Positions 34,016 to 44,806 of a stretch of DNA of 64,000 nt are shown here, in pieces. The stretch's first letter is position 1. Each line of letters begins with the position of its first letter. The notes under the pieces are model-generated. The model saw only the letters and a list, made by a program, of their open reading frames with translations, had not been told where the DNA came from and made no database searches. Both the position numbers and the translations under genes were made by a program. This stretch comes from Lysobacter sp. KIS68-7 (lineage in GTDB: Bacteria; Pseudomonadota; Gammaproteobacteria; Xanthomonadales; Xanthomonadaceae). The stretch spans positions 124,001 to 188,000 of the forward strand of contig NZ_CP089925.1 of assembly GCF_021284745.1 (NCBI RefSeq), read 5' to 3'.

Positions 34016-35113
34016 ATGCGCCTCAGCCTTTTTCTCCCCATCGCCCTCCTCGCCGCCTGCAGCACCGCGCCGAGCCCCAAACCCCAGCCGCCCGCCCCTG
34101 CCGCCACCGTTGCGGCGCCGGAAGCGGTGACCGTGCCCGAGCGTTACGTCTCGGCGGAAACGCCCGAGGAAGAGCTCGATTCGGTCGCCACCTGGCAGTC
34201 CGACGAAGGCCTGGTCTGGCTCATCGCCACCGGCAAGTCCTCGCACCGGCTGGTGATCTACGACGCAGAAGACGGCACGCGCCTGCGCGACTACGGCAAG
34301 GAAGGCTCGGCGCTGGGCGAGTTCAACAGGCCCAACGGCATCGCGGTGTACGCCGACTACATGTTCGTGGTCGAGCGCGACAACCATCGCGTGCAGGTCA
34401 TCCATTTGCCCGACCTTGAACCGATCGGCAGCTTCGGGGAGAAGGAACTTCGGAGCCCGTACGGCCTCTGGTTGAACGAGACCGAGCCGGGTGAGCTCGA
34501 GGTCTATGTCACCGACAGTTTCATGTACGGCAAGAAGTACGACGTGGTCCCGCCCTTCGAAGAACTGAACCAGCGCGTGCGCCGCTATCGCGTGCAATTC
34601 GACCAGGCCGCCCGCCTGCGCGCCAACTACGGCGGCGCGTTCGGCGACACGCGTCCGGATTACGCGCTGCGCATGGTGGAGTCGATCGCCGGCGACCGCG
34701 CGAACGACCGCATGCTCATCGCCGACGAAGACCGCCGCCATCTTTCGACGCTGCGCGAGTACACCTTCTCCGGCAAGTTCACCGGCCGCAGCCTGCCGCA
34801 GGACAGCTTCGGCGCGGAAGCCGAAGGCGTTGCGCTGTGGACCTGCCCCGACGGCGGCGGTTACTGGATCGCGGTGGACCAGCTCGCGCCGCTCACGCTG
34901 TTCCACCTGTTCGATCGCGTGACGCTCGCGCCGGTCGGCACCTTCCACGGCAACACGACGGCGCACACCGACGGCGTGGCGCTGCATGCGGCCGCAACCC
35001 CGACATTCCCGGGTGGCGCGCTGTTCGCCGTGCACGACGACAAGGCCGTGACCGCCTTCGATCTGCGCGATGTCGCGCAGGCGATGCACCTGGCGCAGGA
35101 CTGCGTCGACTGA
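34016..35113 (+). CDS. Beta-propeller lipoprotein, NHL/phytase-like
   Basis: A 365-residue predicted lipoprotein. Signal MRLSLFLPIALLAACS with lipobox LAAC, then a Pro/Ala linker. The body has propeller-like repeats such as GEFNRPNGIAVYADYMFVVE, HRVQVIHLPDLEPIGSFG and SPYGLWLNE, followed by GVALWTCPDGGGYWIAVDQ. The repeats resemble NHL and phytase-type blades; acidic calcium or phosphate sites cannot be confirmed by eye. The M23 peptidase gene begins 2 bases after its stop, so the two form an operon. Function unknown. Confidence 0.7.
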   Translation: MRLSLFLPIALLAACSTAPSPKPQPPAPAATVAAPEAVTVPERYVSAETPEEELDSVATWQSDEGLVWLIATGKSSHRLVIYDAEDGTRLRDYGKEGSALGEFNRPNGIAVYADYMFVVERDNHRVQVIHLPDLEPIGSFGEKELRSPYGLWLNETEPGELEVYVTDSFMYGKKYDVVPPFEELNQRVRRYRVQFDQAARLRANYGGAFGDTRPDYALRMVESIAGDRANDRMLIADEDRRHLSTLREYTFSGKFTGRSLPQDSFGAEAEGVALWTCPDGGGYWIAVDQLAPLTLFHLFDRVTLAPVGTFHGNTTAHTDGVALHAAATPTFPGGALFAVHDDKAVTAFDLRDVAQAMHLAQDCVD

Positions 35114-35115
35114 CG

Positions 35116-36021
35116 ATGCGCATTGCACGGCCCATGCTGGCGGCGTTGTTCGCGTTGTTGGCGACGCTTCCGTTCGCGCACGCGGGCAGCAAGGTGTACC
35201 GCTGGGTCGACAAGAACGGCATCGTGCATTACGGCGACCACGCGCCGACGGATGAGCAGACCAAGGGCAACAAGGTCCGCGTGATCCCCGTGCGCGCTGA
35301 ACCCGGGGCGATGGCGCGCCTGCGATTGGAACGCGACGAAGGCGGTTCCCTCGCCTTCGCCGACAATGCGATCGGCGGGCCCGTCGAAGTGATGCTGAAG
35401 TTCACCAAGGTGGTGAACACGCGCGGCGAGCCCGACCTGCCGGCGCGCGCCATCGTGCCCGCCAACGGCAGCGTGCTGGTCGCGCGGCTGATGCCGGCGA
35501 CGCCCGGCGCAGGCGAATTCGCACTGACCATGGAGGCGGTGCCCGGCGATCCGCGCGCCCATCCGCAGGACGTCGACTACGGCCTGCCGCTGCCGCGCAG
35601 CAGCATCCGCGTCCACCAGGGTTTCGGTGGCTCCTTCAGCCATACCGATGCGCAGAACCGCTATGCGATCGACTTCGGCGCCGACCAGGGCACGCCGGTG
35701 TTCGCCGCGCGCGGCGGCGTGGTGATGCAGGTCGAGTCGGATTTCGACAAGGCGGGCCTGGACCTGGAGAAATACGGCGGCCGTGCGAACTACGTGCGCA
35801 TCCTCCACGACGACGGGACGATGGGCCTGTACGCGCACCTGCGCCCGGAAGGCGTGGTCGTCCGCGTGGGCCAGCGCGTGCGGCAGGGGCAGCAGATCGG
35901 GCTGTCGGGCAACACCGGCTTCACCAGCGGGCCGCACCTGCACTTCGCGGTGCAGGTGAACCGCGGCATGAACCTGGTCGCCATCCCCTTCCGCATGCCC
36001 GGCGTGACCGACGGGCGCTGA
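35116..36021 (+). CDS. Secreted DUF4124 + M23 peptidase
   Basis: A 301-residue exported protein. Signal peptide [23 protein letters not shown], then a DUF4124-type segment [18 protein letters not shown]. After a middle domain comes an M23 peptidase domain: [20 protein letters not shown] (His and Asp ligands), GLYAHLRP and the GPHLHFAV metal motif. The active site looks complete, so peptidoglycan cleavage is likely. It follows the propeller lipoprotein directly; prfC lies 61 bases beyond. Confidence 0.9.
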   Translation: MRIARPMLAALFALLATLPFAHAGSKVYRWVDKNGIVHYGDHAPTDEQTKGNKVRVIPVRAEPGAMARLRLERDEGGSLAFADNAIGGPVEVMLKFTKVVNTRGEPDLPARAIVPANGSVLVARLMPATPGAGEFALTMEAVPGDPRAHPQDVDYGLPLPRSSIRVHQGFGGSFSHTDAQNRYAIDFGADQGTPVFAARGGVVMQVESDFDKAGLDLEKYGGRANYVRILHDDGTMGLYAHLRPEGVVVRVGQRVRQGQQIGLSGNTGFTSGPHLHFAVQVNRGMNLVAIPFRMPGVTDGR

Positions 36022-36030
36022 CCGCCCCCT

Positions 36031-36036
36031 TATAAT
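36031..36036 (+). promoter_or_regulatory. -10 box ahead of prfC
   Basis: A perfect TATAAT, 47 bases before the prfC start. No good -35 box at 16-18 bases; GTGACC lies 21 bases upstream. Position in the short gap after the M23 gene suits a prfC promoter. Confidence 0.4.
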
Positions 36037-36082
36037 CGCGGCCTGTCCCGCCTCCCCCCGTGCGCGCCCGCGCACCGTCCCC

Positions 36083-37687
<1,605 letters not shown>

Positions 37688-37724
37688 TGGCCGTCTAGGG
37701 CAAAAACTCCATGGTCGTGGGAGG

Positions 37725-38420
37725 ATGCTCGCGACCATGGACCCCGTCGAACCCGGTTTCGCCTCCGTCCCCCAGCCGCGCAAGGCCTGGCCGCAGGCGC
37801 TGCGCGAGGATGTCGCGAGCGCGTTGACCCACGGCTTCGGCGCGGTGGCGGCGCTCGCCGCCGGCGTGGTGATGATCACGCTCACCGCCCTGCATGGCGA
37901 CGGCTGGCAGCTCGCCGCGTCGATCGTGTTCGCCGCGTCGATGTTCCTGCTCTATGTCGCCTCCACGCTGTACCACGCGATCCAGGTCCCGCGCGCCAAG
38001 TCCGCGCTCAAGGTGTTCGACCACTGCGCGATCTACCTGCTGATCGCGGGCACGTACACGCCCTTCACGTTGATCGGCCTGCGCGGCGACGTGGGGCGCA
38101 ACCTGTTCGTCGCGATCTGGTCGCTGGCCGCGCTGGGCATCGTGTTCAAGTTGTTCTTCACGGGGCGGTTCAAGCTCGCCTCCACGCTGGTGTACATCGC
38201 GATGGGGTGGCTCATCCTGGTGGCGATCAAACCGGTGTGGGCGGCGCTGGATGGGTGGACGCTCGGTTGGCTGCTCGCCGGCGGCATCGCTTACACGCTG
38301 GGCACGGTGTTCTACCACCGGCCTTCGATGCGCTGGTCGCACGCGGTCTGGCATTTGTTCGTCGTCGCCGGCACGGTATGCCATTACATCGCCGTGATGT
38401 CGCAGGTGTTGCCGCACTGA
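37725..38420 (+). CDS. Hemolysin III / TrhA family membrane protein
   Basis: A 231-residue membrane protein with seven predicted helices. LREDVASALTHGFGAVAALAA opens the fold, STLYHAI and FDHCAIYLLIAGTYTPF are the PAQR/HlyIII signatures, and the last helix holds HAVWHLFVVAGTVCHY. Conserved His and Asp residues could bind a metal. The family is proposed to regulate membrane composition or to act as a hydrolase. ATG at 37737 is an alternative start. Confidence 0.93.
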   Translation: MLATMDPVEPGFASVPQPRKAWPQALREDVASALTHGFGAVAALAAGVVMITLTALHGDGWQLAASIVFAASMFLLYVASTLYHAIQVPRAKSALKVFDHCAIYLLIAGTYTPFTLIGLRGDVGRNLFVAIWSLAALGIVFKLFFTGRFKLASTLVYIAMGWLILVAIKPVWAALDGWTLGWLLAGGIAYTLGTVFYHRPSMRWSHAVWHLFVVAGTVCHYIAVMSQVLPH

Positions 38421-38504
38421 TCTTCACGCAGCGTTCGCTGTGTTGAATCGCGCACAACTGCATTCACCGTGCATCGACCCTCGCGCCGCAATGGTGCGGG
38501 TTCC

Positions 38505-40481
38505 ATGGCTGATTCCCTTTCCAACGCGCGTGCCGTGTTCGCCAAACATCCCTGGTGGACGGCATTCGGCATCGTCGCGCTCGCCATCGCATTGCTGATC
38601 GCGTTCTGGGACTGGAACTGGTTCAAGCCGCTGGTCGAACGCCAGGTGGAAGCGCGCACGGGGCGCAAGTTCGAGATCACCGGAAACCTGGATGTCGATC
38701 GCTTCGGCTGGACGCCGCTCGTGAAGATCCAGGGCTTCCGGTTCGGCAATGCCGCGTGGTCGAAGGAGCCGACAATGGCCTCCGCCGATGACCTGCAGCT
38801 CGCGATCGCGCTGAAGCCGTTGCTGTTCCATGGGCAGGTGCAGGTGCCGGAGATCCGGTTGCGCAAGCCGCGTTTGCGGTTGGAATACGGGCCGGGTCGC
38901 GAAGGCAATTGGGTATTCGGCGCACCTTCGACGAGCACGACGCAATACGGTGCGCTGTGGATCAACGACGGCTGCGTGCGTTTCATCGATGCGGGCAAGG
39001 ACACCGACATCGATGTCGCCGTACGCAGCGACCTGCATGACCCGTCGTCGAAGGCGCCGCCCGTGCTGGCGGAAGGCGGCGGGCGCTGGGAAGGCCGCAG
39101 GTTCACGTTGCATGGGCGCGCGGAGTCGCCGATCGCGCTGTCCGACAGCACGCGCCCCTATCGCATCGATGTGCATGCGATGGCCGGCAATACGAAGGGG
39201 CATGTGCGCGGGACCTTGCTCGATCCGTTCCGTCTGCGAGGTTTCGATCTCATGCTCGCGTTGTCTGGGCGCAATCTCGCAGAGCTTTATCCGCTGCTCG
39301 GCATCGCCGCGCCGGAGTCGCCGCCGTATGCGTTCGACGGGCGCTTCACGCGCGAGGTCACGCCCGCAAGCCGCACCGGCACGAAGGACACGGGCAACGT
39401 CTGGCATTACGACTACTTCACCGGACGCCTGGGCGATAGCGACCTCGGCGGCAGCGCGAGTTTCGAAACAGGTCGCGCGCGTCCGATCCTCAAGGCGAAC
39501 CTCGTGTCGAAGCGGCTCGACTTCGACGACCTGGCGGGCTTCGTCGGCAAGCCGCCATCGGCGGGTGCGGGCGAGACCGCGACCCCCGAACAACGCGCCG
39601 CCGCCGCGCAGGAACAAGCGCGTCCACGCATCCTGCCCGACCATCCCTACGAACTCGACAAACTGCGCTCGATGGATGCCGACGTGCGTTGGAAAGCCCA
39701 GCGCATCAACGCACCGAAGCTGCCGCTCGACGACATGGACGCGCACCTGTTGCTCGATGCGGGCGTGCTGCGCCTGGATCCGCTGAACTTCGGCGTCGCC
39801 GGCGGCGACATTCGTTCGACGATCCACATGGATGCACGCGAATCCCCCATCCGCACGCGCGCCGACATCCTGGCGCGCGACCTTGACCTGTCGAAGCTGA
39901 TCGTCGAGCCGGCGGTGATGAAGGACGCGATCGGCCGCGTCGGCGGCGACGTGAAGCTGACCGGCGCGGGCAATTCGATCGCGCGCATGCTGGGCACCGC
40001 GAACGGCGATGCCACGCTGGGCATGGGCAAGGGACAGGTGAGCAACCTGCTGATGGAGTACGCAGGCCTCGATATCGCCGAGTCGCTGAAGTTCCTGGTG
40101 GAAGGCGACAAGCGCATTCCTATCCGCTGCGCGTTCGGCGACTTCTCGGTGAAGGACGGCGTGATGACGTCGCGCTCGCTCGCCTTCGACACCACCGACA
40201 CGCTGATCGTCGGCGACGGCAGCATCAGCCTGCGCGACGAAACCTACGACCTGCGCCTGCGTCCGCGCCCGAAGGACCGCAGCCTGTTTTCGTTCCGCTC
40301 GCCACTGCTCGTGCGCGGCACGTTCAAGGACCCGACGTTCCATCCGGACATGGGCCGGGTGGGCCTGCGCGCCGCGCTCGCGGTGTCGCTCGGGACGATC
40401 GCACCGCCGGCGGCGCTGTTGGCGACGCTGGAACTCGGCCCCGGCAAGGATGTGCCGTGCGGCGGGCAGTACGCGAAGTGA
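38505..40481 (+). CDS. AsmA-family protein
   Basis: A 658-residue protein with one N-terminal membrane helix (WWTAFGIVALAIALLIAFW) and a large periplasmic part of beta-rich repeats. LVERQVEARTGRKFEITGNLDVDRFG and VQVPEIRLRKPRLRLEYG are the AsmA start. The C-terminal segment TLIVGDGSISLRDETYDLRLRP is the AsmA end domain. AsmA-like proteins act as bridges for phospholipid transport between membranes. The stop abuts the stop of the convergent CBS gene with no spacing (TGATCA). Confidence 0.88.
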   Translation: MADSLSNARAVFAKHPWWTAFGIVALAIALLIAFWDWNWFKPLVERQVEARTGRKFEITGNLDVDRFGWTPLVKIQGFRFGNAAWSKEPTMASADDLQLAIALKPLLFHGQVQVPEIRLRKPRLRLEYGPGREGNWVFGAPSTSTTQYGALWINDGCVRFIDAGKDTDIDVAVRSDLHDPSSKAPPVLAEGGGRWEGRRFTLHGRAESPIALSDSTRPYRIDVHAMAGNTKGHVRGTLLDPFRLRGFDLMLALSGRNLAELYPLLGIAAPESPPYAFDGRFTREVTPASRTGTKDTGNVWHYDYFTGRLGDSDLGGSASFETGRARPILKANLVSKRLDFDDLAGFVGKPPSAGAGETATPEQRAAAAQEQARPRILPDHPYELDKLRSMDADVRWKAQRINAPKLPLDDMDAHLLLDAGVLRLDPLNFGVAGGDIRSTIHMDARESPIRTRADILARDLDLSKLIVEPAVMKDAIGRVGGDVKLTGAGNSIARMLGTANGDATLGMGKGQVSNLLMEYAGLDIAESLKFLVEGDKRIPIRCAFGDFSVKDGVMTSRSLAFDTTDTLIVGDGSISLRDETYDLRLRPRPKDRSLFSFRSPLLVRGTFKDPTFHPDMGRVGLRAALAVSLGTIAPPAALLATLELGPGKDVPCGGQYAK

Positions 40482-40910
40482 TCAGCTCGCGATGTAACGC
40501 TGCAGCTGGTCGATCTCCACTTGCTGGTCTTCGATGACGGCCTTGACCAGGTCGCCGATCGAGACGACGCCCAGCACCGCATCGCCGTCGACCACCGGCA
40601 GGTGGCGGATGCGCTTGTCGGTGACCAGTTCCATGCAGTGCTGGGCGGTATCGGCGAGGCTCACGCGCACGACATCGCGGCTCATGATGTCGGCGACGGG
40701 CGTGGTCGCGGACGAGCGCCCCTGCAGCACGACCTTCCGCGCGTAATCGCGCTCGGACACGATGCCGACCAGGCGGCCGCCCTGCATCACCAGCAGTGCG
40801 CCGATGCGTTTTTCCGCCATCAGCTTGATCGCATCGAGCACCGGTTGGTCGGGCCCGATCGCGAAGACTTCAGGCGCTTTCGATTCGAGCAGGTGGCGTA
40901 CCGTGCGCAT
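40482..40910 (-). CDS. CBS-domain-pair protein
   Basis: A 142-residue protein made of two CBS domains: PDQPVLDAIKLMAEKRIGALLVM and VSERDYARKVVL, then VADIMSRDVVRVSLADTAQHC and HLPVVDGDAVLGVVSIGDLV. Such pairs bind adenine nucleotides and regulate partner proteins. GGAGGGA lies 8 bases ahead of the ATG. The start lies inside the end of the glycosyltransferase gene (41-base overlap). Target unknown. Confidence 0.93.
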   Translation of the reverse strand: MRTVRHLLESKAPEVFAIGPDQPVLDAIKLMAEKRIGALLVMQGGRLVGIVSERDYARKVVLQGRSSATTPVADIMSRDVVRVSLADTAQHCMELVTDKRIRHLPVVDGDAVLGVVSIGDLVKAVIEDQQVEIDQLQRYIAS

Positions 40911-41922
40911 CTTCGTGTCCCTCCGTCGCTGCCTGCGCCGAGGATACTCCCGTCGCCGGCCGCCAGGCGTCGACGAGGTAGAGGGGGCGCTGCTTGGCCT
41001 CCTCGTACAGGCGGCCGAGGTATTCGCCGATGGTGCCCAGGGCGATGAGCTGCACGCCGCCCAGGAACAGGATCACGGCCATCATGGTCGGCCAGCCCGC
41101 CACCGGGTCTCCCCACACCATCGCCTTCACGATGATCCAGAGGCCGTAGCCGAAGGCGAGCAGCGCGGTGGCCACGCCGATGTAGGTGGCCACCCGCAGC
41201 GGCGCGGTGGAGAAGCTGGTGATGCCTTCGATCGCGAAGTTCCACAGCTTCCAGAAGTTGAACTTGCTCGCGCCCGCCGCGCGCGGCTGGCGGCGGTAGG
41301 GAATGGCGACCTGGCGGAAGCCGACCCAACCGAACAGGCCCTTCATGAAACGGTTGCGCTCGCGCAGTTGCTTCAGCGCATCGAGCGCGCGCGGCGACAG
41401 CAGGCGGAAGTCGCCGGTGTCGGCGGGAATCGGCGTGCGCGAGAGGCGGCCGATGAGGCGGTAGAACCCGGCCGCCGTGGAGCGCTTCAGCCAGCCCTCG
41501 CCTTCGCGCGCCAGGCGCGTGCCGTGGACGTCGTCGTAACCTTCGCGCCACTTCGCCACGAATTCTGGAATCAGCTCCGGCGGATCCTGGCCATCGGCAT
41601 CGAGGATCAGGACCGCGCCGGCGTCGACGTGGTCGAGGCCCGCGGTGAGCGCTGCTTCCTTGCCGAAGTTGCGCGACAGGCGCAGGACGCCGACACGCGC
41701 GTCGTTCGCGGCGAAGGATTGCAGCACGGCCCACGTCGCATCGCGACTGCCGTCGTCGACGTACAGCACGCGGCCGACGAGCCCGTCGCGCGCGAGTCCG
41801 TCGAGCACGCCCGCGATGCGCGGATGCAGCAAGGGCAGCGCGTCGGCTTCGTTGTAGGCGGCGACCAGCACCGTGAGGCGATGCTCCGGGTGGCGGGTGC
41901 TGCCGTGGTGGTGCGCTTCCAT
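40870..41922 (-). CDS. Family 2 glycosyltransferase, DPM/ArnC-like
   Basis: A 350-residue inverting glycosyltransferase with a membrane anchor. Nucleotide-sugar site LTVLVAAYNEADALPLL, YVDDGSRD, LSRNFGKEAALTAGLDH and the DXD-type ILDADGQDPPE. C-terminal hydrophobic helices around residues 235-320 (PLRVATYIGVATALLAFGYG and MMAVILFLGGVQLIALG). This pattern fits polyprenyl-phosphate sugar transferases of the ArnC/GtrB kind. The 3' end overlaps the CBS gene. Confidence 0.9.
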   Translation of the reverse strand: MEAHHHGSTRHPEHRLTVLVAAYNEADALPLLHPRIAGVLDGLARDGLVGRVLYVDDGSRDATWAVLQSFAANDARVGVLRLSRNFGKEAALTAGLDHVDAGAVLILDADGQDPPELIPEFVAKWREGYDDVHGTRLAREGEGWLKRSTAAGFYRLIGRLSRTPIPADTGDFRLLSPRALDALKQLRERNRFMKGLFGWVGFRQVAIPYRRQPRAAGASKFNFWKLWNFAIEGITSFSTAPLRVATYIGVATALLAFGYGLWIIVKAMVWGDPVAGWPTMMAVILFLGGVQLIALGTIGEYLGRLYEEAKQRPLYLVDAWRPATGVSSAQAATEGHEDAHGTPPARIESA

Positions 41923-41954
41923 GGCGCGATGGTAGTCCAAGCGGCGCGCCGCGC

Positions 41955-42728
41955 TCAGTCCAGGCTGTGCAGCCACGCAGCGCCGCCGATCTGGCGGGCC
42001 TGGCGCTGGATGGCGTTGCTGCGGCGCTGCACGTAGGGGCCCGGGTGGCCGGCGTCGTAGCGGCGTGGGGCGGGCAGCACGGCCGCGAGGCGCGCGGCTT
42101 CCTCGGGCCCCAGGCGGCTCGCGTCCTTGCCGAAGAAGTGGCGTGCCGCGGCCTGCGCGCCATAGGTGCCGTCGCCGAATTCGACGATGTTGGCGTACAC
42201 CTCGAGGATGCGTCGCTTCGGCCAGAAGGTTTCGATCAGCACGGTGTACCAGGCTTCCAGTCCCTTGCGCACCCAGCTGCGGCCCTGCCACAGGAACAGG
42301 TTCTTCGCCGTCTGCTGCGAGATGGTGCTGGCGCCGCGCAGGCGCTTGACGGGCGTGCCGCGCTTCTCGGCGCGTTCGACCATGCGTTGGTTGTGCTCGC
42401 GCGCTTTCTCGATCGCATCGAAGTCGAAGCCGTGGTGCCCGGCGAAGTTCTGGTCTTCCGCCGCAACGAGCGAGACCGGCAGCGCGGGCGCGATCTGGTC
42501 CAGGTCGCGCCAGGCGTAGGCCGAGCGATAACCGAAGTCGCCGTCGCCGATCGCTTCGAACTGGCGCGCGACCATGAACGCACTGAACGGTGGATCGACG
42601 AAACGCAGCACGATCACCTGCAAGGTCGTGACGACGAGGAATGCGAGCGGCAGCCCGACCAGCCAGCGCAGCAGTCGCTTGCGGCGGGGGCGCGCTTGCG
42701 TCCGCCGGTTCTTGTCCCCATCTGCCAC
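41955..42728 (-). CDS. mtgA: Monofunctional peptidoglycan glycosyltransferase
   Basis: GT51 enzyme that polymerises lipid II. N-terminal helix ([23 protein letters not shown]), then [22 protein letters not shown] with the catalytic Glu, [16 protein letters not shown] and [19 protein letters not shown] with the second acidic site. There is no transpeptidase domain. GTG 42728 is preferred because AGGAAGGGG lies just upstream and 257 residues fits MtgA; an ATG at 42788 is an alternative. It is divergent from hslO. Confidence 0.94.
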   Translation of the reverse strand: MADGDKNRRTQARPRRKRLLRWLVGLPLAFLVVTTLQVIVLRFVDPPFSAFMVARQFEAIGDGDFGYRSAYAWRDLDQIAPALPVSLVAAEDQNFAGHHGFDFDAIEKAREHNQRMVERAEKRGTPVKRLRGASTISQQTAKNLFLWQGRSWVRKGLEAWYTVLIETFWPKRRILEVYANIVEFGDGTYGAQAAARHFFGKDASRLGPEEAARLAAVLPAPRRYDAGHPGPYVQRRSNAIQRQARQIGGAAWLHSLD

Positions 42729-42853
42729 TTCAACCCCTTCCTGCACCGCGAATGCGGCGCGCGTTGCGCGTGATCCCAAGGCGCGCATTATTCCAAGAAC
42801 GGGATGCGGCGCGCACTGCAATGCGCGCCTCACGAAAGCCTGACGAACCCCCC

Positions 42854-43792
42854 ATGAAGATCGACGCCATGCCCGATACCCACGACCACGACCACGCCGC
42901 CCTCCACCACGAGGACCGCCTGACGCGGTTCCTGCTGCCCGAAGCCGGCGTGCGCGGGGTGCGCGTGCACCTGACCGACACGTGGGGGCAGATCCGCTCC
43001 CGCGCGGAATATCCGGATGGCATCGCGCGCCTGCTCGGCGAGGCGACCGCGGCGGCGGCGCTGTTCACCGGCCATGCGAAGGTGGACGGACGCCTGTCGG
43101 TGCAGCTGCGCGGAAAGGGCGCGTTGCGGACCTTGTTCGCCGAATGCACGGCGGCCGGCACGTTGCGCGGCATCGCGCAGTTCGAAGAGGACGCCGCGGC
43201 GCCGCAGGGCCTGGCCGACCTGGGCCCGAACCCGATCCTCGCCATCACGATCGAAAACCCCTCCCCCCACGGGCGCGACCCGCAGCGCTACCAGGGCCTC
43301 GTGCCGCTGGAAGGCGCCGACCTGCGCGCCGCGTTCGAGCACTACTTCCAGCAGTCCGAGCAGTTGCCCACGCGCCTGCTGCTGGCCTCCGACGGTGATC
43401 GCGCCGCAGGCCTGATGCTCCAGAAGCTCCCGGGCGACGGCGGCGACGACGACGGCTGGACGCGGGCGACGGCGCTGTTCGACACCCTCACCGAGGACGA
43501 GTTGCTCGGGCTGCCCGGCCCCACCCTGCTCCATCGCTTGTTCCACGAAGAGGCACCGGAAATCCTGGCCGGCCGGCCCCTGCGGTTCGGCTGCTCCTGC
43601 TCGCGGGAGCGGGTCGAGGCGATGCTGGTCTCGCTGGGCGCCGACGAAGCCAGGGCGGCCGTGGCCGATGGCACCGCCCGGGTGCGTTGCGAGTTTTGTG
43701 GGCAGAGCTACGTGTTTACCGGGGAAGAGATCGAGGGGTTGTTCGCCCCTTCCCCGTCGGCTCCCATGCCCGCGCCGGAACGTACGCAATGA
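42854..43792 (+). CDS. hslO: Redox-regulated chaperone Hsp33
   Basis: Holdase chaperone turned on by oxidation of a zinc-bound cysteine cluster. The N-terminal substrate-binding domain includes [16 protein letters not shown] and [19 protein letters not shown]. The C-terminal zinc centre is [12 protein letters not shown] and [10 protein letters not shown], i.e. the four cysteines CxC and CxxC. The 312-residue length is slightly above the usual ~290. A His/Asp-rich lead-in ([12 protein letters not shown]) is unusual. ATG 42854 chosen as the start nearest the conserved domain. Confidence 0.95.
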   Translation: MKIDAMPDTHDHDHAALHHEDRLTRFLLPEAGVRGVRVHLTDTWGQIRSRAEYPDGIARLLGEATAAAALFTGHAKVDGRLSVQLRGKGALRTLFAECTAAGTLRGIAQFEEDAAAPQGLADLGPNPILAITIENPSPHGRDPQRYQGLVPLEGADLRAAFEHYFQQSEQLPTRLLLASDGDRAAGLMLQKLPGDGGDDDGWTRATALFDTLTEDELLGLPGPTLLHRLFHEEAPEILAGRPLRFGCSCSRERVEAMLVSLGADEARAAVADGTARVRCEFCGQSYVFTGEEIEGLFAPSPSAPMPAPERTQ

Positions 43793-43846
43793 TCGGGATC
43801 GGGACCGGTTTCATGGTTCGGAGGCAGCTTCCGCAGTAGAAAACGA

Positions 43847-43875
43847 TTGTTAAATAAACATAAACGGAATAGGAT
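43847..43875 (+). promoter_or_regulatory. Promoter of the predicted outer-membrane protein gene
   Basis: TTGTTA (43847-43852), 17-base AT-rich spacer and TAGGAT (43870-43875), 56 bases before the ATG. The same -35 hexamer is used by the TonB receptor at 48047-51121. Confidence 0.55.
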
Positions 43876-43931
43876 CGTCGCACCCGTCCAGCAAGGAACT
43901 TCGCCCGACCGACCCGGTCACAGGCACCGCC

Positions 43932-44777
43932 ATGCGCAACCTGTTCCGCCACCGATGCCTGACCGTCGCAGCCGCTCTTTTGCTGGCTGCTGGCGCGCAT
44001 GCGCAGGTGCGTAACAAGCAGGGCACGGTCGAAGTTCCTGTGTATAACCAGGCGAGCGGCAAGGTCGAAGCGGTGCTGCTGCTGGAGCCGACGACCCAGT
44101 CGTTCGGCGTCCGCAAGCAATTCAGCGAAGGCGCGATCGAAGCGGCCTTCGGCCTCGGCGACGGCGATTCCCTCGGCCTCCTTTGCGACCGCCAGACGGG
44201 CCTGGGCGGCGCGATCTCCAACCTCGCCAACCACTGCCTCCTCGCCTCCATGGGCGACGACGGCACGGAAAGCCACCATTTCAACGCGACCACCGCGTTC
44301 AGCCGCAACGGCGGCCGCGTCGGCCTGAGCCTCGGCACCGGCCAGGAAACCCTGCCCGCCTGGCTCAGCCCGAATGCGCGCGGCAAGGTCGAACAGCACG
44401 ACGTCGCGGTCTTCGGCCAGAAGGACATCGGCCGCGAAGGCTTCATCACCATCGGCGGAACGCTCGCGAAGGCACGACTCGTGTCGGCCGCGGACGAGCC
44501 GGAACTCGCCGATCGCTGGAACACCCGCAGCGTCACCATCGGCGGCGGCTACGGCAACTTCAGCGGCAACATCATCGGGCGCGTCATCGACGTCCCCGGC
44601 CAGCCGAACCAGTGGCAGGGCCTCGGCCTCGGCTTCACGTGGCGCACGCCCTGGAGCGGGCAGCTCACGGTCGGCGCGGAGAACGTGATCACCCGCGGCA
44701 AGAATCCGTTTGCGGTTCCCGCGGGCTCCGAAGAACAGGGCACCGTGCCCTACGTGCAATACCAGCAGGATCTCTGA
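43932..44777 (+). CDS. Secreted, probably beta-barrel outer-membrane protein, unknown
   Basis: A 281-residue protein with a signal peptide (MRNLFRHRCLTVAAALLLAAGAHA, cut near Ala24). The mature part is rich in Gly/Ser/Thr with alternating hydrophobic residues (VGLSLGTGQETL, SVTIGGGYGNFSGNIIGRV, LGLGFTWRTPWSGQLTVG), which points to a beta-barrel. Two cysteines (LLCDRQTG and NHCLL) could form a disulfide. I do not recognise a named family. It faces the convergent sulfotransferase gene. Confidence 0.7.
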   Translation: MRNLFRHRCLTVAAALLLAAGAHAQVRNKQGTVEVPVYNQASGKVEAVLLLEPTTQSFGVRKQFSEGAIEAAFGLGDGDSLGLLCDRQTGLGGAISNLANHCLLASMGDDGTESHHFNATTAFSRNGGRVGLSLGTGQETLPAWLSPNARGKVEQHDVAVFGQKDIGREGFITIGGTLAKARLVSAADEPELADRWNTRSVTIGGGYGNFSGNIIGRVIDVPGQPNQWQGLGLGFTWRTPWSGQLTVGAENVITRGKNPFAVPAGSEEQGTVPYVQYQQDL

Positions 44778-44806
44778 TCCCTGGCACGCGCCTCACGGGC
44801 GCGCGC

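Noticed and set aside
44783-44806. GC hairpin between the barrel gene and the sulfotransferase gene as a bidirectional terminator
   Set aside because: The stem is imperfect and there is no T-run on either side, so I did not list it as a terminator.
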